Positions 1-6,607 of a stretch of 16,481 bases of DNA are shown piece after piece; positions within the stretch are counted from its first letter, which is position 1; each line of letters starts with the position of its first letter. The stretch comes from Chloroflexota bacterium (GTDB lineage Bacteria > Chloroflexota > Dehalococcoidia > SM23-28-2 > RBG-16-64-32). A model generated the notes under the pieces. The model had not been told where the DNA came from and ran no database searches. It saw only the letters and a list, made by a program, of their open reading frames with translations. The DNA lies in contig VBJT01000119.1 in the NCBI GenBank assembly GCA_005880075.1, forward strand, positions 2,256 through 18,736, in the 5' to 3' direction. The position numbers and the translations under genes are program-made.

Positions 1-325
1 CCAGGAGCTTGACGCGCGATGCCGCAGGATGGATCCGCAGCAGTAGCGCCTCGAAAGCGAGCCCGTTCGGGCCGACGATGACGACCTCTCCGTCGACGAC
101 GCAGCGCTCGGGCAGTTCTCGGAGCAGCGCCTCGACAAGCTCCGGGAAGTAGCGGTTCATTGGCTGGGTGTTACGGCTCTGAAGGAAGATTTCATCGCCG
201 TCACCGAATACCAGTGTCCGAAAGCCGTCCCACTTAGGCTCGAACTGCCAGCCGTCGCCTTGAGGCAGTGCTTTAGCGGCGTTCGACAGCATCGGGGCGA
301 GTGGGGGATCGAAGGGCAGTCGCAT
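1..325 (-). CDS. ATP-dependent DNA ligase, N-terminal part (runs off left edge)
   Basis: Seals nicks in DNA through a covalent lysyl-AMP intermediate. The 108 visible residues hold the start of the nucleotidyltransferase (adenylation) domain: motif I EPKWDGFR with the adenylated Lys at residue 31, a motif Ia-like LQSRN at 48-52, and a motif III-like VVDGEVV at 76-82, followed by the FEALLLRIHPAASRV stretch common in LigC/LigD-type bacterial ligases. The ATG at 323-325 is the natural start because the N-terminus MRLPFDPPLAPML is typical and the upstream DUF2804 stop lies only 3 nt away, implying translational coupling. The C-terminal OB domain is outside the window. The absence of anything before this domain argues against a LigD polymerase-nuclease fusion, but a C-terminal fusion cannot be excluded. 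The domain call is firm; the exact ligase class is uncertain. Confidence 0.88.
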   Translation of the reverse strand, partial: MRLPFDPPLAPMLSNAAKALPQGDGWQFEPKWDGFRTLVFGDGDEIFLQSRNTQPMNRYFPELVEALLRELPERCVVDGEVVIVGPNGLAFEALLLRIHPAASRVKLL

Positions 326-328
326 GGC

Positions 329-1303
329 CTACCAGCGCGCTTCGTGCTCTTCGATCCAGCCGAAGAGATCGCGGATTCCGATCGACTCGCCGCCGTCCGG
401 AGTGATCCGGCCGGAGTAGCAGCCGAACATCTGGTGGGCGCTCGAGAAGAAGCCATCTTGCCGGCCGCTCTCCGAGACGCGCTCGAACTCCGGCTTGAAC
501 AGCAGGTCGATACCCTCGCTCGCGACGGTTCGGACGCGCCACGGCTTCATCATGGCCGTGCGGTCGTAATCGAAGACGAGATCCTCGCTGATCTTCGTGA
601 GACGGCCGTCGACACACAGCCCGTTCTCGGTCATGCCCGTGCCGTCCGTCCATTGCCCTCCGAGGTTCAGGCCGACCGTGCGTCTGCCCTGCACGCCTGA
701 CGCCGAGCCCCAGTTCCAGACGGTGTGCTCGGGCCACACCCCGCGGCCGTAGTCGAGGCAGCCAAACGCGGGCGCGGCGAAATCGAGGCGCTCATCGCCG
801 ATTTGCACGTAGCCCGAGGCTGGCAGCGTGTTCTGCTTCGAGGTGTACTGGAACTGGACATCGGTCCACGGGATTACGACGTTCAAGGTCTCGTGGGCCT
901 CCAGCCGTTCGACGATGATGTCTGCCCTCAGCCGCATGCCGCCGAAGTTGGCGGCCTCGACACGAATGCGGGTCCCCGCTCCCTCCTCGGTGAGCGCGAC
1001 TCGCATGTCCGGATGGTCGATCACCATATCACCGGCTACAGTCTCGGGGATTGCGATGGCGTTCGGTGGCTGAAGGACGACCTTCTCGATGTGCTGCTGT
1101 GTGCGGCGGTCGAAGATGTACGCGCCGCCGAGCTGCACTCGCTCAATATCGGCGATGGTAGCCGAAAAGAGGACGTCATCGCTTGTGACCGCCCAGTAGT
1201 TCCACTTCTTGACGGCCTGCCGTTTGAGCAAGCCATCCGGCCCGCAGAGCATGACCGGCGCGGTCAGCTCGGGCTCCTTGTGCGTCATCGGCGTCGCTGT
1301 CAT
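329..1303 (-). CDS. DUF2804 family protein
   Basis: A 324-residue protein of unknown function matching the DUF2804 family over its length. The diagnostic C-terminal half is clear: LDYGRGVWPEHTVWNWGSASG near residues 183-203, GLNLGGQWTDGTGMTENG at 211-228, a DGRLTKISEDLVFDY stretch, and a terminal HQMFG...GWIEEHEARW. These Trp/Gly-rich motifs suggest a beta-sandwich resembling lipocalin-like or hydroxysteroid-hydratase-like folds, but no enzymatic role is established. There is no signal peptide or membrane segment, so it is probably cytoplasmic. It starts at ATG 1301-1303 with no Shine-Dalgarno sequence, and a TAATCT hexamer lies 6 nt upstream. The gene is immediately followed by the DNA ligase gene, which suggests co-transcription. 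It is divergent from the arsR-type operon across a 103-nt promoter region. Family call confident; function unknown. Confidence 0.88.
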   Translation of the reverse strand: MTATPMTHKEPELTAPVMLCGPDGLLKRQAVKKWNYWAVTSDDVLFSATIADIERVQLGGAYIFDRRTQQHIEKVVLQPPNAIAIPETVAGDMVIDHPDMRVALTEEGAGTRIRVEAANFGGMRLRADIIVERLEAHETLNVVIPWTDVQFQYTSKQNTLPASGYVQIGDERLDFAAPAFGCLDYGRGVWPEHTVWNWGSASGVQGRRTVGLNLGGQWTDGTGMTENGLCVDGRLTKISEDLVFDYDRTAMMKPWRVRTVASEGIDLLFKPEFERVSESGRQDGFFSSAHQMFGCYSGRITPDGGESIGIRDLFGWIEEHEARW

Positions 1304-1309
1304 GCCCCA

Positions 1310-1315
1310 AGATTA
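1310..1315 (-). promoter_or_regulatory. Possible -10 box close to the DUF2804 start
   Basis: On the minus strand TAATCT lies 6 nt upstream of the DUF2804 ATG, and no purine-rich ribosome binding site is present in between. This spacing would place the transcription start at or next to the initiation codon, as in leaderless mRNAs. No convincing -35 box was found. A hexamer of this kind can occur by chance, so this is a suggestion only; similar spacing is seen upstream of the FAD oxidase gene and moaC. Confidence 0.3.
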
Positions 1316-1355
1316 CAGCAACATTGCGATTTCCGTCGGCCAAGGCGGGTAGGGC

Positions 1356-1384
1356 TTGACAAAGGTGATTCCCCTAGGTATATT
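1356..1384 (+). promoter_or_regulatory. Sigma70-type promoter of the arsR operon
   Basis: A consensus -35 box TTGACA (1356-1361) and a near-consensus -10 box TATATT (1379-1384) are separated by exactly 17 nt. Transcription would start near 1391, giving a leader of about 16 nt before the ATG at 1407. It is the strongest promoter visible in the window. It lies in an AT-rich pocket between the divergent DUF2804 gene and the arsR-type gene, and should drive the whole plus-strand cluster to about 7314. Confidence 0.75.
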
Positions 1385-1402
1385 TTACCAACTGGTTAAA
1401 TA
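1381..1402 (+). promoter_or_regulatory. Imperfect palindromic operator, probable ArsR binding site
   Basis: A 22-bp dyad begins TATTTTACCAA and ends CTGGTTAAATA; 9 of 11 base pairs are complementary. It overlaps the 3' part of the -10 box and the expected transcription start, so an occupied site would block RNA polymerase. ArsR/SmtB-family dimers bind AT-rich dyads of this size, and ACCA/TGGT half-sites with flanking A/T runs are common upstream of arsR-SRPBCC operons. Autorepression by the adjacent gene product is therefore likely, although binding is inferred. Confidence 0.6.
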
Positions 1403-1406
1403 AGAG

Positions 1407-1739
1407 ATGGTTATCGCAACCACACCCGATCCGATCAGCAATACTTTCGCGGCGCTCGCCGATCCCACTCGCCGCGCGATTCTCGCCCGCCTCGCGCCGG
1501 GTGAGGCCTCTGTCACCGAGCTCGCTGAGCCGTTTAAGATGACGCTGCCCGCCGTCTCCAAGCACCTCAAGGTGCTGGGGCGCGCGGGGCTTATCGCGCG
1601 CGGCCGCGAGGCGCAGTGGCGACCCTGCCGGCTTCAGGCGGGGCCGCTCAAGGACGCCGACGAGTGGATCGAGCGCTATCGCCGTCACTGGGAGGAGAGC
1701 TTCGACCGCCTGGACAGCTATCTGCAGGAGTTGCGATAG
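1407..1739 (+). CDS. ArsR/SmtB-family winged-helix transcriptional regulator
   Basis: A 110-residue repressor-type protein. FAALADPTRRAILARL (about residues 12-28) is the conserved first helix region, followed by the HTH: VTELAEPFKMTLPAVSKHLKVL (about 36-57), then the wing (GLIARGREAQWRPCRLQ). No metal-binding Cys/His motif is seen, so it belongs with the non-metal subgroup usually found next to SRPBCC (AHSA1-like) genes. It has a strong upstream promoter and an overlapping dyad. The start is supported by AAGAG just upstream. Relatives usually carry a basic C-terminal tail after YLQEL, whereas here a stop follows immediately at YLQELR. The next gene also lacks its start, so the tail and the next start may have been removed together. 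It probably represses its own operon in response to an unknown signal. Confidence 0.88.
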   Translation: MVIATTPDPISNTFAALADPTRRAILARLAPGEASVTELAEPFKMTLPAVSKHLKVLGRAGLIARGREAQWRPCRLQAGPLKDADEWIERYRRHWEESFDRLDSYLQELR

Positions 1740-1740
1740 A

Positions 1741-2235
1741 ACCGATGCCCCAACTACTGAGGGTGTACTTGTCATCGAGCGCGAATTCGACGCTCCCCGA
1801 GAGCTGGTCTGGAAGGCGTGGACGGACCCCGAGATGGCGAAGCGCTGGTGGGGTCCCAAGAACTTCACGTCGCCCGCGGCCGAAATCGACTTCCGTGTGG
1901 GCGGAAAGTACTTGCTCGCAATGCAGTCGCCAGACTTCAACGAGGGTTGGCCAATCTGGAGCACCGGAATCTACCGAGAGATCGTTCCCTACGAGCGTAT
2001 CGTCTGCACCGACTGCTTCGCCGATGAGAACGGCAACGTCGTCGCCGCTTCGGATTACGGGATGACCGGCGAATTTCCGCTGGAGATGCTCGTCACCGTC
2101 GAGCTCGAAGACCTCGGCGGAAAGACGAAAATGACTCTTCGTCACGAAGGCCTTCCGGCCGGCGAGATCAGCGACGGTGCCAACCAGGGCTGGAACGAGT
2201 CGCTCGACAAGCTGGCCGAAACCTTGAAGAGTTGA
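1741..2235 (+). CDS. SRPBCC (AHSA1-like) protein lacking a start codon for its conserved N-terminus
   Basis: A START/Bet v1-like helix-grip domain with a hydrophobic ligand cavity. In one open frame from position 1741 the sequence reads TDAPTTEGVLVIEREFDAPR followed by ELVWKAWTDPE, WWGPKNF, DFRVGGKY, YREIVPYERIV and EDLGGKTKMTLRHEG, then a C-terminal helix ending NESLDKLAETLKS. The conserved beta1/alpha1 portion lies before the first in-frame ATG at 1834, and no ATG, GTG or TTG occurs in this frame back to the stop at 1540-1542. Starting at 1834 would delete about 30 conserved residues. Either a non-canonical start is used or the start was lost at the join with the arsR-type gene, whose stop is at 1737-1739. 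The rest of the domain is intact. Paired arsR-SRPBCC genes are common; the ligand is unknown. Confidence 0.8.
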   Translation, partial: TDAPTTEGVLVIEREFDAPRELVWKAWTDPEMAKRWWGPKNFTSPAAEIDFRVGGKYLLAMQSPDFNEGWPIWSTGIYREIVPYERIVCTDCFADENGNVVAASDYGMTGEFPLEMLVTVELEDLGGKTKMTLRHEGLPAGEISDGANQGWNESLDKLAETLKS

Positions 2236-2272
2236 ACCAAGGAGACAAAAAGAAACAGAAAGGAGCAAGACG

Positions 2273-3160
2273 ATGGCCAAAGCAACGTCTGACACGGCCG
2301 GAGCCCAGGTGATAACCGATCCTCTCCCTAGGAGAAGCGGCCGAATCGAGGCCAACGGCATCCAGTACTACTACGAGATCTACGGCGGAGGCGAGCCTCT
2401 GCTAATGCTCCACGGCGGACTGGGTTCAATCGAGATGTTCGAGCCAGGGCTGCCCGTGCTGGCGGAGAGCCGCCAGGTCATCGCCGTGGATCTCCACGGC
2501 CACGGACGCACGCTGCTGGGAGATCGGCCGATCGACCTGCCGGATATGGGTGATGACATGGCGCTGCTGATCGAAGAACTCGGCTTCAAGCAAGTCGACG
2601 TGATGGGGTATTCGCTCGGCGGCGGCGTGGCCTTCAGATTAGCCGTACAGCACCCGTCACTCGTGCGCCGGCTGGTCCTCGTCTCAGCCGGGTATGCTCA
2701 GGATGGCTTCTACCCCGAGATGCTCCCGATGCAAGCCGCGGTTGGCGCGGCCATGGCGGAGTCAATGAAAGAAACACCGATGTACCAGTCGTACGCAGCT
2801 ATCGCCCCGAATCCCGGAGAGTTTCCGAAACTGCTGGACCGAATGGGTGAATGGATGCGCAAACCCTATGACTGGGAGCAGGACGTGAAGAAGCTGACGA
2901 TGCCGGTGATGCTGGTGTACGGGGACAGCGACATGTTCCGGCCCGAGCACATCGTCAAGTTCTACCAGTTGCTCGGCGGGGGACTGCGCGATGCCGGTTG
3001 GATGCGCGAGAACATGTCGCGGAATCGGCTTGCCATTCTCCCGGATCTCACACATTACGAAATGTCTGTCGCGCCGGAACTGCCCCAGACCGTATTGCCA
3101 TTCCTTAATGGAGAAAGCCGTGCGAAGACTTCGGCGGAACAGGGGCAGAATCAAGACTAA
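2273..3160 (+). CDS. Alpha/beta hydrolase
   Basis: A 295-residue alpha/beta-hydrolase-fold enzyme, intact. The oxyanion-hole motif HGG is at 47-49, followed by VDLHGHGRT (72-80). The nucleophile elbow G-Y-S-L-G-G has Ser114 as nucleophile, the acid is in GDSD (Asp220 likely), and the catalytic His is His261 in DLTHYEM. The cap region (about 145-205) is Met/Pro-rich and gives no substrate clue. Relatives are variously annotated as esterases, lactonases, haloperoxidase-like or epoxide-hydrolase-like enzymes; the sequence does not discriminate. The ATG at 2273 follows a purine-rich spacer with two AAGGAG-like elements. It lies 37 nt after the first SRPBCC gene and 35 nt before the second, consistent with one operon. 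A hydrophilic tail follows the fold and ends in GQNQD. Confidence 0.88.
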   Translation: MAKATSDTAGAQVITDPLPRRSGRIEANGIQYYYEIYGGGEPLLMLHGGLGSIEMFEPGLPVLAESRQVIAVDLHGHGRTLLGDRPIDLPDMGDDMALLIEELGFKQVDVMGYSLGGGVAFRLAVQHPSLVRRLVLVSAGYAQDGFYPEMLPMQAAVGAAMAESMKETPMYQSYAAIAPNPGEFPKLLDRMGEWMRKPYDWEQDVKKLTMPVMLVYGDSDMFRPEHIVKFYQLLGGGLRDAGWMRENMSRNRLAILPDLTHYEMSVAPELPQTVLPFLNGESRAKTSAEQGQNQD

Positions 3161-3195
3161 GCGCGTCCCCAAGCACCCGAAGGAGGCGGAGAACC

Positions 3196-3628
3196 ATGGT
3201 CGAACAGAAGAAGCTCACGGTCACAACTCCATCTGACATAGAGATTGTGATGACCCGCGAGTTCGACGCGCCGCGCGACCTCGTCTTCGAGGCGCACTGC
3301 AAATGCGAGCATCTTGCGATGTGGTGGGGCCCGCGCAGGTACTCGCTCGAGGTCTGCGAGATGGACTTTCGTCCCGGCGGGAAAGTATCGCGAAATCGTC
3401 CCGCCCGCGAAAATCGTCTGGACGTTCGAGTGGGAAGGCATGCCCGGGCACATCTCCGTCGACACACTCACGCTCGAAGATCTCGGCGGTGGCAGGACGA
3501 AGCTCATCGCGCATTCTCTGTTCGACTCGAAGGAGGACCGCGATGGGATGCTTCAGTCCGGAATGGAGGAAGGCGCGGCCGAGACGTACGACCGCCTCGG
3601 CGAGTTCTTGCAGACGCGGAAGCGATGA
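3196..3628 (+). pseudogene. Second SRPBCC protein, broken by an internal out-of-frame loss
   Basis: The first 63 or so residues read as an SRPBCC domain (REFDAPRDLVFEAHCKCEHL, MWWGPRRYSLEVCEMDFRPGGK). At about 3383-3386 the frame changes. The other frame continues immediately with YREIVPPAKIVWTFEWEGMP, then SVDTLTLEDLGGGRTKL, the family signature SLFDSKEDRDGMLQSGMEEG, and a normal end at 3626-3628. Family members usually have about 18 residues (a WRFV...DG...F.GE-type hairpin) between GGK and YREI, so both a short segment and the reading frame appear lost. As written, translation would give only the N-terminal third plus a missense tail. GGAGG precedes ATG 3196. The two SRPBCC genes in this operon are only distantly similar and so are not a recent duplication. 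An assembly error is a real alternative. Confidence 0.82.
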
Positions 3629-3708
3629 TCCTATCCGTCGATCCCAATACCGGAGGACAACTAGGTTCGATAGCCGTCCAAAGTTCATGAGGACTAAGGA
3701 GAAGCATC

Positions 3709-4133
3709 ATGGCCACAATCAAACAAAAGATCGTCCCGCACCTGTGGTACGACAAGGAAGCCAAGGAGGCCGCGCACTTCTACACCTCCATCTTTCCGGA
3801 GTCGAAAATCACGAACATCACCACCCTGCACGACACGCCGTCGGGCGATTGCGATGTTGTTGACTTCGAGCTCGCCGGGCAGCCTTTTATGGCCATCAGC
3901 GCCGGCCCGCTGTTCAAGTTCAACGAGTCAATCTCCTTCATCCGGCCCCCGAATCCGAGCAGTGCGGCTGGTTGAAGGATAAGTACGGCCTCTCGTGGCA
4001 GATCGTTCCCGCGCGAATGGACGAAATGATGCGGAGCGGCACACCGGACCAGATCGCGCGTCTCACGCAAGCCTTCCTGCCGATGAAGAAGCTGGATATC
4101 GCAGCCTTGAAGCAGGCCTACGAGGGAGCGTGA
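3709..4133 (+). pseudogene. PhnB-like VOC-superfamily protein, broken by an internal out-of-frame loss
   Basis: The N-terminus (KIVPHLWYDKEAKEAAHFYT, SIFPESKI, PFMAISAGPLFKFNESISFI) is the glyoxalase/bleomycin-resistance-like fold of the PhnB / '3-demethylubiquinone-9 3-methyltransferase' domain group. After codon 78 (ending at 3942) the frame runs to an early stop at 3975. The next frame holds the expected C-terminus: PESEQCGWLKDKYGLSWQIV, then P.RMDEMM and MKKLDIAALKQAYEGA with a stop at 4131-4133. About 20 residues normally linking the two halves (a VNC...WEKLSEGG-type segment) are absent. AAGGAG precedes the ATG. Bases 3744-3942 are repeated perfectly, inverted, at 4463-4661, and the repeat ends precisely at the deletion point. 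Non-functional as written. Confidence 0.82.
3744..3942 (+). repeat. Left arm of a perfect 199-bp inverted repeat
   Basis: This internal piece of the first VOC gene is identical, reverse-complemented, to 4463-4661, checked base by base. Outside the arms the identity stops abruptly on both sides. The inner edge at 3942 is also the point where the VOC reading frame breaks. This arm is the parental copy because it lies in its natural coding context. Confidence 0.95.
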
Positions 4134-4137
4134 TTGA

Positions 4138-4462
4138 GTCCGGGCACCTCAGTCAGTAGACGGCTACCTCGCGGCGCTCCCAGAACACCAGCGGGCGGCG
4201 CTGGAGAAGCTCCGCAGGACGATCACGGCTTCCGCGCCCGAAGCCGTCCAGTCGATCAGCTACGGGATCCCGGCCTTCAAGTACAAGGGCCGGCCGCTCG
4301 CTATTTCGGCGCGGCGAAGAAGCACTGCGCCCTGTACGGCAGGTCCGTTATGGGGGCGCACGAGGCGGACTTACAGCCCTACGACAGATCGAAAGGCACT
4401 GTCCGATTCGCGCCCGACAAACCCCCTACAGCCGCGCTTGTGAATAAGCTGGTGAAGGCACA
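4138..4462 (+). pseudogene. DUF1801 (YdhG-like) protein, frameshifted and truncated at both ends
   Basis: A small domain related to the YdhG / Fe-chaperone-like DUF1801 family. One frame, just after a TGA at 4135-4137, reads APQSVDGYLAALPEHQRAAL, then EKLRRTITASAPEAVQSISY and GIPAFKYKGRPL. At 4300-4302 the frame shifts, and the adjacent frame continues YFGAAKKHCALYGRSV, then LQPYDRSKGTVRFAPDKPP and AALVNKLVKAQ. Restoring one base (GC to GCN) would give a continuous GRPLAYFGAAKK. No ATG, GTG or TTG lies in the first frame between the TGA and the conserved VDGYLAALPE, so the start is missing too. The last few codons are replaced at 4463 by the inverted VOC copy. A long open frame through this region is therefore a chimera rather than a gene. 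Non-functional as written. Confidence 0.75.
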
Positions 4463-4661
4463 GATGAAGGAGATTGACTCGTTGAACTTGAACAGCGGGC
4501 CGGCGCTGATGGCCATAAAAGGCTGCCCGGCGAGCTCGAAGTCAACAACATCGCAATCGCCCGACGGCGTGTCGTGCAGGGTGGTGATGTTCGTGATTTT
4601 CGACTCCGGAAAGATGGAGGTGTAGAAGTGCGCGGCCTCCTTGGCTTCCTTGTCGTACCAC
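4463..4661 (-). repeat. Right arm of the 199-bp inverted repeat (inverted VOC fragment)
   Basis: The reverse complement of 3744-3942 without a mismatch. It is sandwiched between the truncated 3' end of the DUF1801 gene and the truncated 5' end of a DHFR-like gene, so it sits exactly where coding sequence of both neighbours is missing. The spacer between the arms is 520 bp. No target-site duplication, transposase or integrase was found. A template-switch or fold-back duplication, or an assembly chimera, would give this structure. Confidence 0.95.
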
Positions 4662-5163
4662 GCGGGTGAGCGCCCAGGCCGCTGTAGACATATTCCGAGG
4701 AACCGGGGCGATTGTCTCCGGACGTCGAGCGTTCGATGTGGCTAATGGCTGGGGAGGCAGACACCCGATAGACGCACCGGTCTTCGTTGTCACTCACAAC
4801 GTGCCGCAGGACTGGATCGAGCAGAACAAGGACGCGCCGTTCACGTTCGTTACGGACGGCGTCGAAACCGCAGTCGAGAAGGCAAAACAATCCGCGGGTG
4901 ACAAGATTGTTGGTGTCGGCGGAGCCAATGTCGCGCAGCAGTGTCTTCGACTCGGGCTGCTCGACGAGATTTACACTCAGCTAGTGCCGGTCCTGCTAGG
5001 AGGGGGCGTCCGCTTGTTCGACGATCCGGGCACGACGGCACCTGAACTGGAGACCACGAGGGTGGTCGACGCGCCAGGTGTTACGCATATCACTTTCCGT
5101 GTGGTCAACGACTCCCCCGCCCGAAAAAGACACCACCCGTTTGAAGCCCCGGCGAACGCCTGA
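4662..5163 (+). pseudogene. DHFR/RibD_C-like reductase, 5'-truncated
   Basis: The remaining part carries the core of the dihydrofolate-reductase-like / RibD C-terminal family: TGAIVSGRRAFDVANGWGG, APVFVVTHNVP, FTFVTDGVETAVEKAKQSAG, VGVGGANVAQQCLRLGLLDE and QLVPVLLGGGVRLFDD. Intact relatives begin with an S.SLDGFIAGPD-type strand and have about 55-60 more residues, all missing here. The homology begins immediately after the inverted VOC fragment. A GTG at 4666 could initiate a shortened protein (165 aa), but no good ribosome binding site precedes it, and loss of the first beta-strand and of the nucleotide-site N-terminus should abolish folding or activity. The C-terminus ends with an extra hydrophilic tail. 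It is the first of three consecutive DHFR-like genes. Confidence 0.75.
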
Positions 5164-5186
5164 AGAGCAGTAGATCTGGAGGTAGC

Positions 5187-5834
5187 ATGCGCAAGTTCAA
5201 ATTCAACATCTCGATGTCACTGGACGGCTACATTGCCGGGCCCAACCAGACTCTGGAGAACCCGCTCGGTGAAGGAGGCGAGCAGCTCCATGAGTGGGTC
5301 TTCCCACTGAAGTCGTGGCGTGAAACCCACGGCATGAGCGGCGGCGAGACAGGCGCGAACGACGACGTGCTTCGCGAGATGTTCGCTGACGTCGGCAGTT
5401 ACATCATGGGCCGCAACATGTTCGGCGGCGGTCCCGGCCCCTGGCGAGACGAGTGGAAGGGCTGGTGGGGCGACAGCCCGCCATACCACATGCCTGTCTT
5501 CGTTCTCACCCACCACCCCCGGGACCCGCTGTCCATGCAGGGAGGCACGACCTTCTTCTTCGTCACGGACGGCATCGAGTCAGCGCTCCAGCAGGCGAAG
5601 GAGGCCGCCGGAGGGAAGGACATACTGCTCGGCGGCGGGGCGAACGTCGCCCAGCAGTACCTCGCCGCCGGTTTGATCGACGAGATGGATCTTCACATCG
5701 TGCCAATTCTCCTCGGCGGCGGCGAGAGGCTCCTCGAAAACATCGGAGGTTCAGGGCCTAAGATCGAGCCGGTGCGCGCTATCGAGGGGCCCGGAGTCGT
5801 TCACCTCAAGTACCGCATCGCCAAAACCACCTGA
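5187..5834 (+). CDS. DHFR/RibD_C-like reductase, intact
   Basis: A 215-residue protein of the dihydrofolate-reductase-like / RibD C-terminal superfamily (FolA-like COG group), predicted to bind NADPH. The complete N-terminal strand FNISMSLDGYIAGPNQTLEN is present, followed by SYIMGRNMFGGGPGPW, MPVFVLTHHPR, TFFFVTDGIESALQQAKEAA, ILLGGGANVAQQYLAAGLID and HIVPILLGGGERLLEN, ending GPGVVHLKYRIAKTT. The usual family length is matched. ATG 5187 has a good GGAGG element 6 nt upstream and a gap of only 23 nt from the previous gene. The true substrate of such accessory DHFR-like proteins is generally unknown; some resemble pyrimidine reductases, but there is no riboflavin context here. It is one of the few undamaged genes in this operon. 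Confidence 0.88.
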   Translation: MRKFKFNISMSLDGYIAGPNQTLENPLGEGGEQLHEWVFPLKSWRETHGMSGGETGANDDVLREMFADVGSYIMGRNMFGGGPGPWRDEWKGWWGDSPPYHMPVFVLTHHPRDPLSMQGGTTFFFVTDGIESALQQAKEAAGGKDILLGGGANVAQQYLAAGLIDEMDLHIVPILLGGGERLLENIGGSGPKIEPVRAIEGPGVVHLKYRIAKTT

Positions 5835-5890
5835 TACGTTGAAGAGCTGCTCCAAGCAATAGCCCAACTGGGCTGCGAGAAAGGAGTGCG

Positions 5891-6488
5891 ATGAGAAGGC
5901 TTAGCGTAAACACGTTCTTGACCCTCGATGGAGTAATGCAGGCCCCCGGCGGGCCGGAAGAGGATCCGACTGGTGGCTTCACGCACGGCGGCTGGTCGGC
6001 GAACTATTGGGACGAGCGGATGGGACAGGTCATGGGCGAGTCTATGAGTAAACCGTTTGACCTTCTCCTCGGCCGCAAGACCTATGAGATCTTCGCGGCG
6101 CATTGGCCGTACGCAAAGGGCGACCCCGCCGCGGACGCCCTGAACAGTGCGAAGAAATTCGTGGCATCGAGAACACTCGACAGAGTCGAGTGGCAGAACT
6201 CGACGCTAATAAAGGGAGACGTCGGTCGCGAGGTCGTTGCGCAAAAGGAGCGGTCAGGGCCGGAGCTGCAGGTGCATGGCAGCTCGAACCTCATCCAGAC
6301 TCTCCTGAATTCCGACCTGATCGACGAATTCCGGCTGTGGGTCTTTCCGCTCGTTCTTGGGACCGGCAAGCGCCTGTTCGCGGACGGCACCATACCGGCA
6401 GGGCTCAAGCTCAACGCGAGTGAGTCCGTTCGAGCAGCCGACGGAGGCCGAAGTCGAGCGCCGGCGGCGCCTTGCGACCCAGGGCTAG
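5891..6488 (+). pseudogene. Third DHFR/RibD_C-like reductase, broken near its C-terminus
   Basis: It starts normally with an SD (AAAGGAG) and MRRLSVNTFLTLDGVMQAPG, then GGWSANYWDERM, FDLLLGRKTYEIFAAHWPYA, ELQVHGSSNLIQTLLNSDLI, and FRLWVFPLVLGTGKRLF with PAGLKL. After about codon 178 (around 6420-6430) the frame runs into missense. The alternative frame gives the expected tail FEQPTEAEVERRRRLATQG and stop at 6486-6488. The final strand normally between these parts (a TGV.I..YEPAGEV..GSF-type segment, about 19 residues) is missing. The written frame would give a 200-aa protein with an altered tail (stop 6491-6493) lacking the last core strand. Partial function is conceivable but unlikely. It belongs to a different subgroup from the two preceding genes, so the trio is not a recent triplication. 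Confidence 0.78.
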
Positions 6489-6607
6489 CGTGAAGAGCCT
6501 GCCATCCGAGACTGCCCGCCGCACCTGACGTCGAACAGGCGGCTCGCCATTCGTCTAACATAGGAACCGATCGATATCGAGCACGTCCAAATGAAAGGAG
6601 GCTCCCC

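Noticed and set aside
725..1399. Plus-strand 224-codon ORF opposite the DUF2804 gene
   Set aside because: Shadow of DUF2804: no domain, and it runs into the divergent promoter of the arsR-type gene.
3943..4462. Phase-variable invertible switch between the inverted-repeat arms
   Set aside because: The spacer contains gene fragments only, with no outward promoter and no invertase nearby; inversion restores neither the VOC nor the DUF1801 reading frame. Kept only as a recombination possibility.
4134..4625. Apparent 163-codon plus-strand gene
   Set aside because: It is a chimera: out-of-frame DUF1801 N-terminus, in-frame DUF1801 C-terminus, then antisense VOC sequence from the inverted repeat. 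Only the fragments are real.
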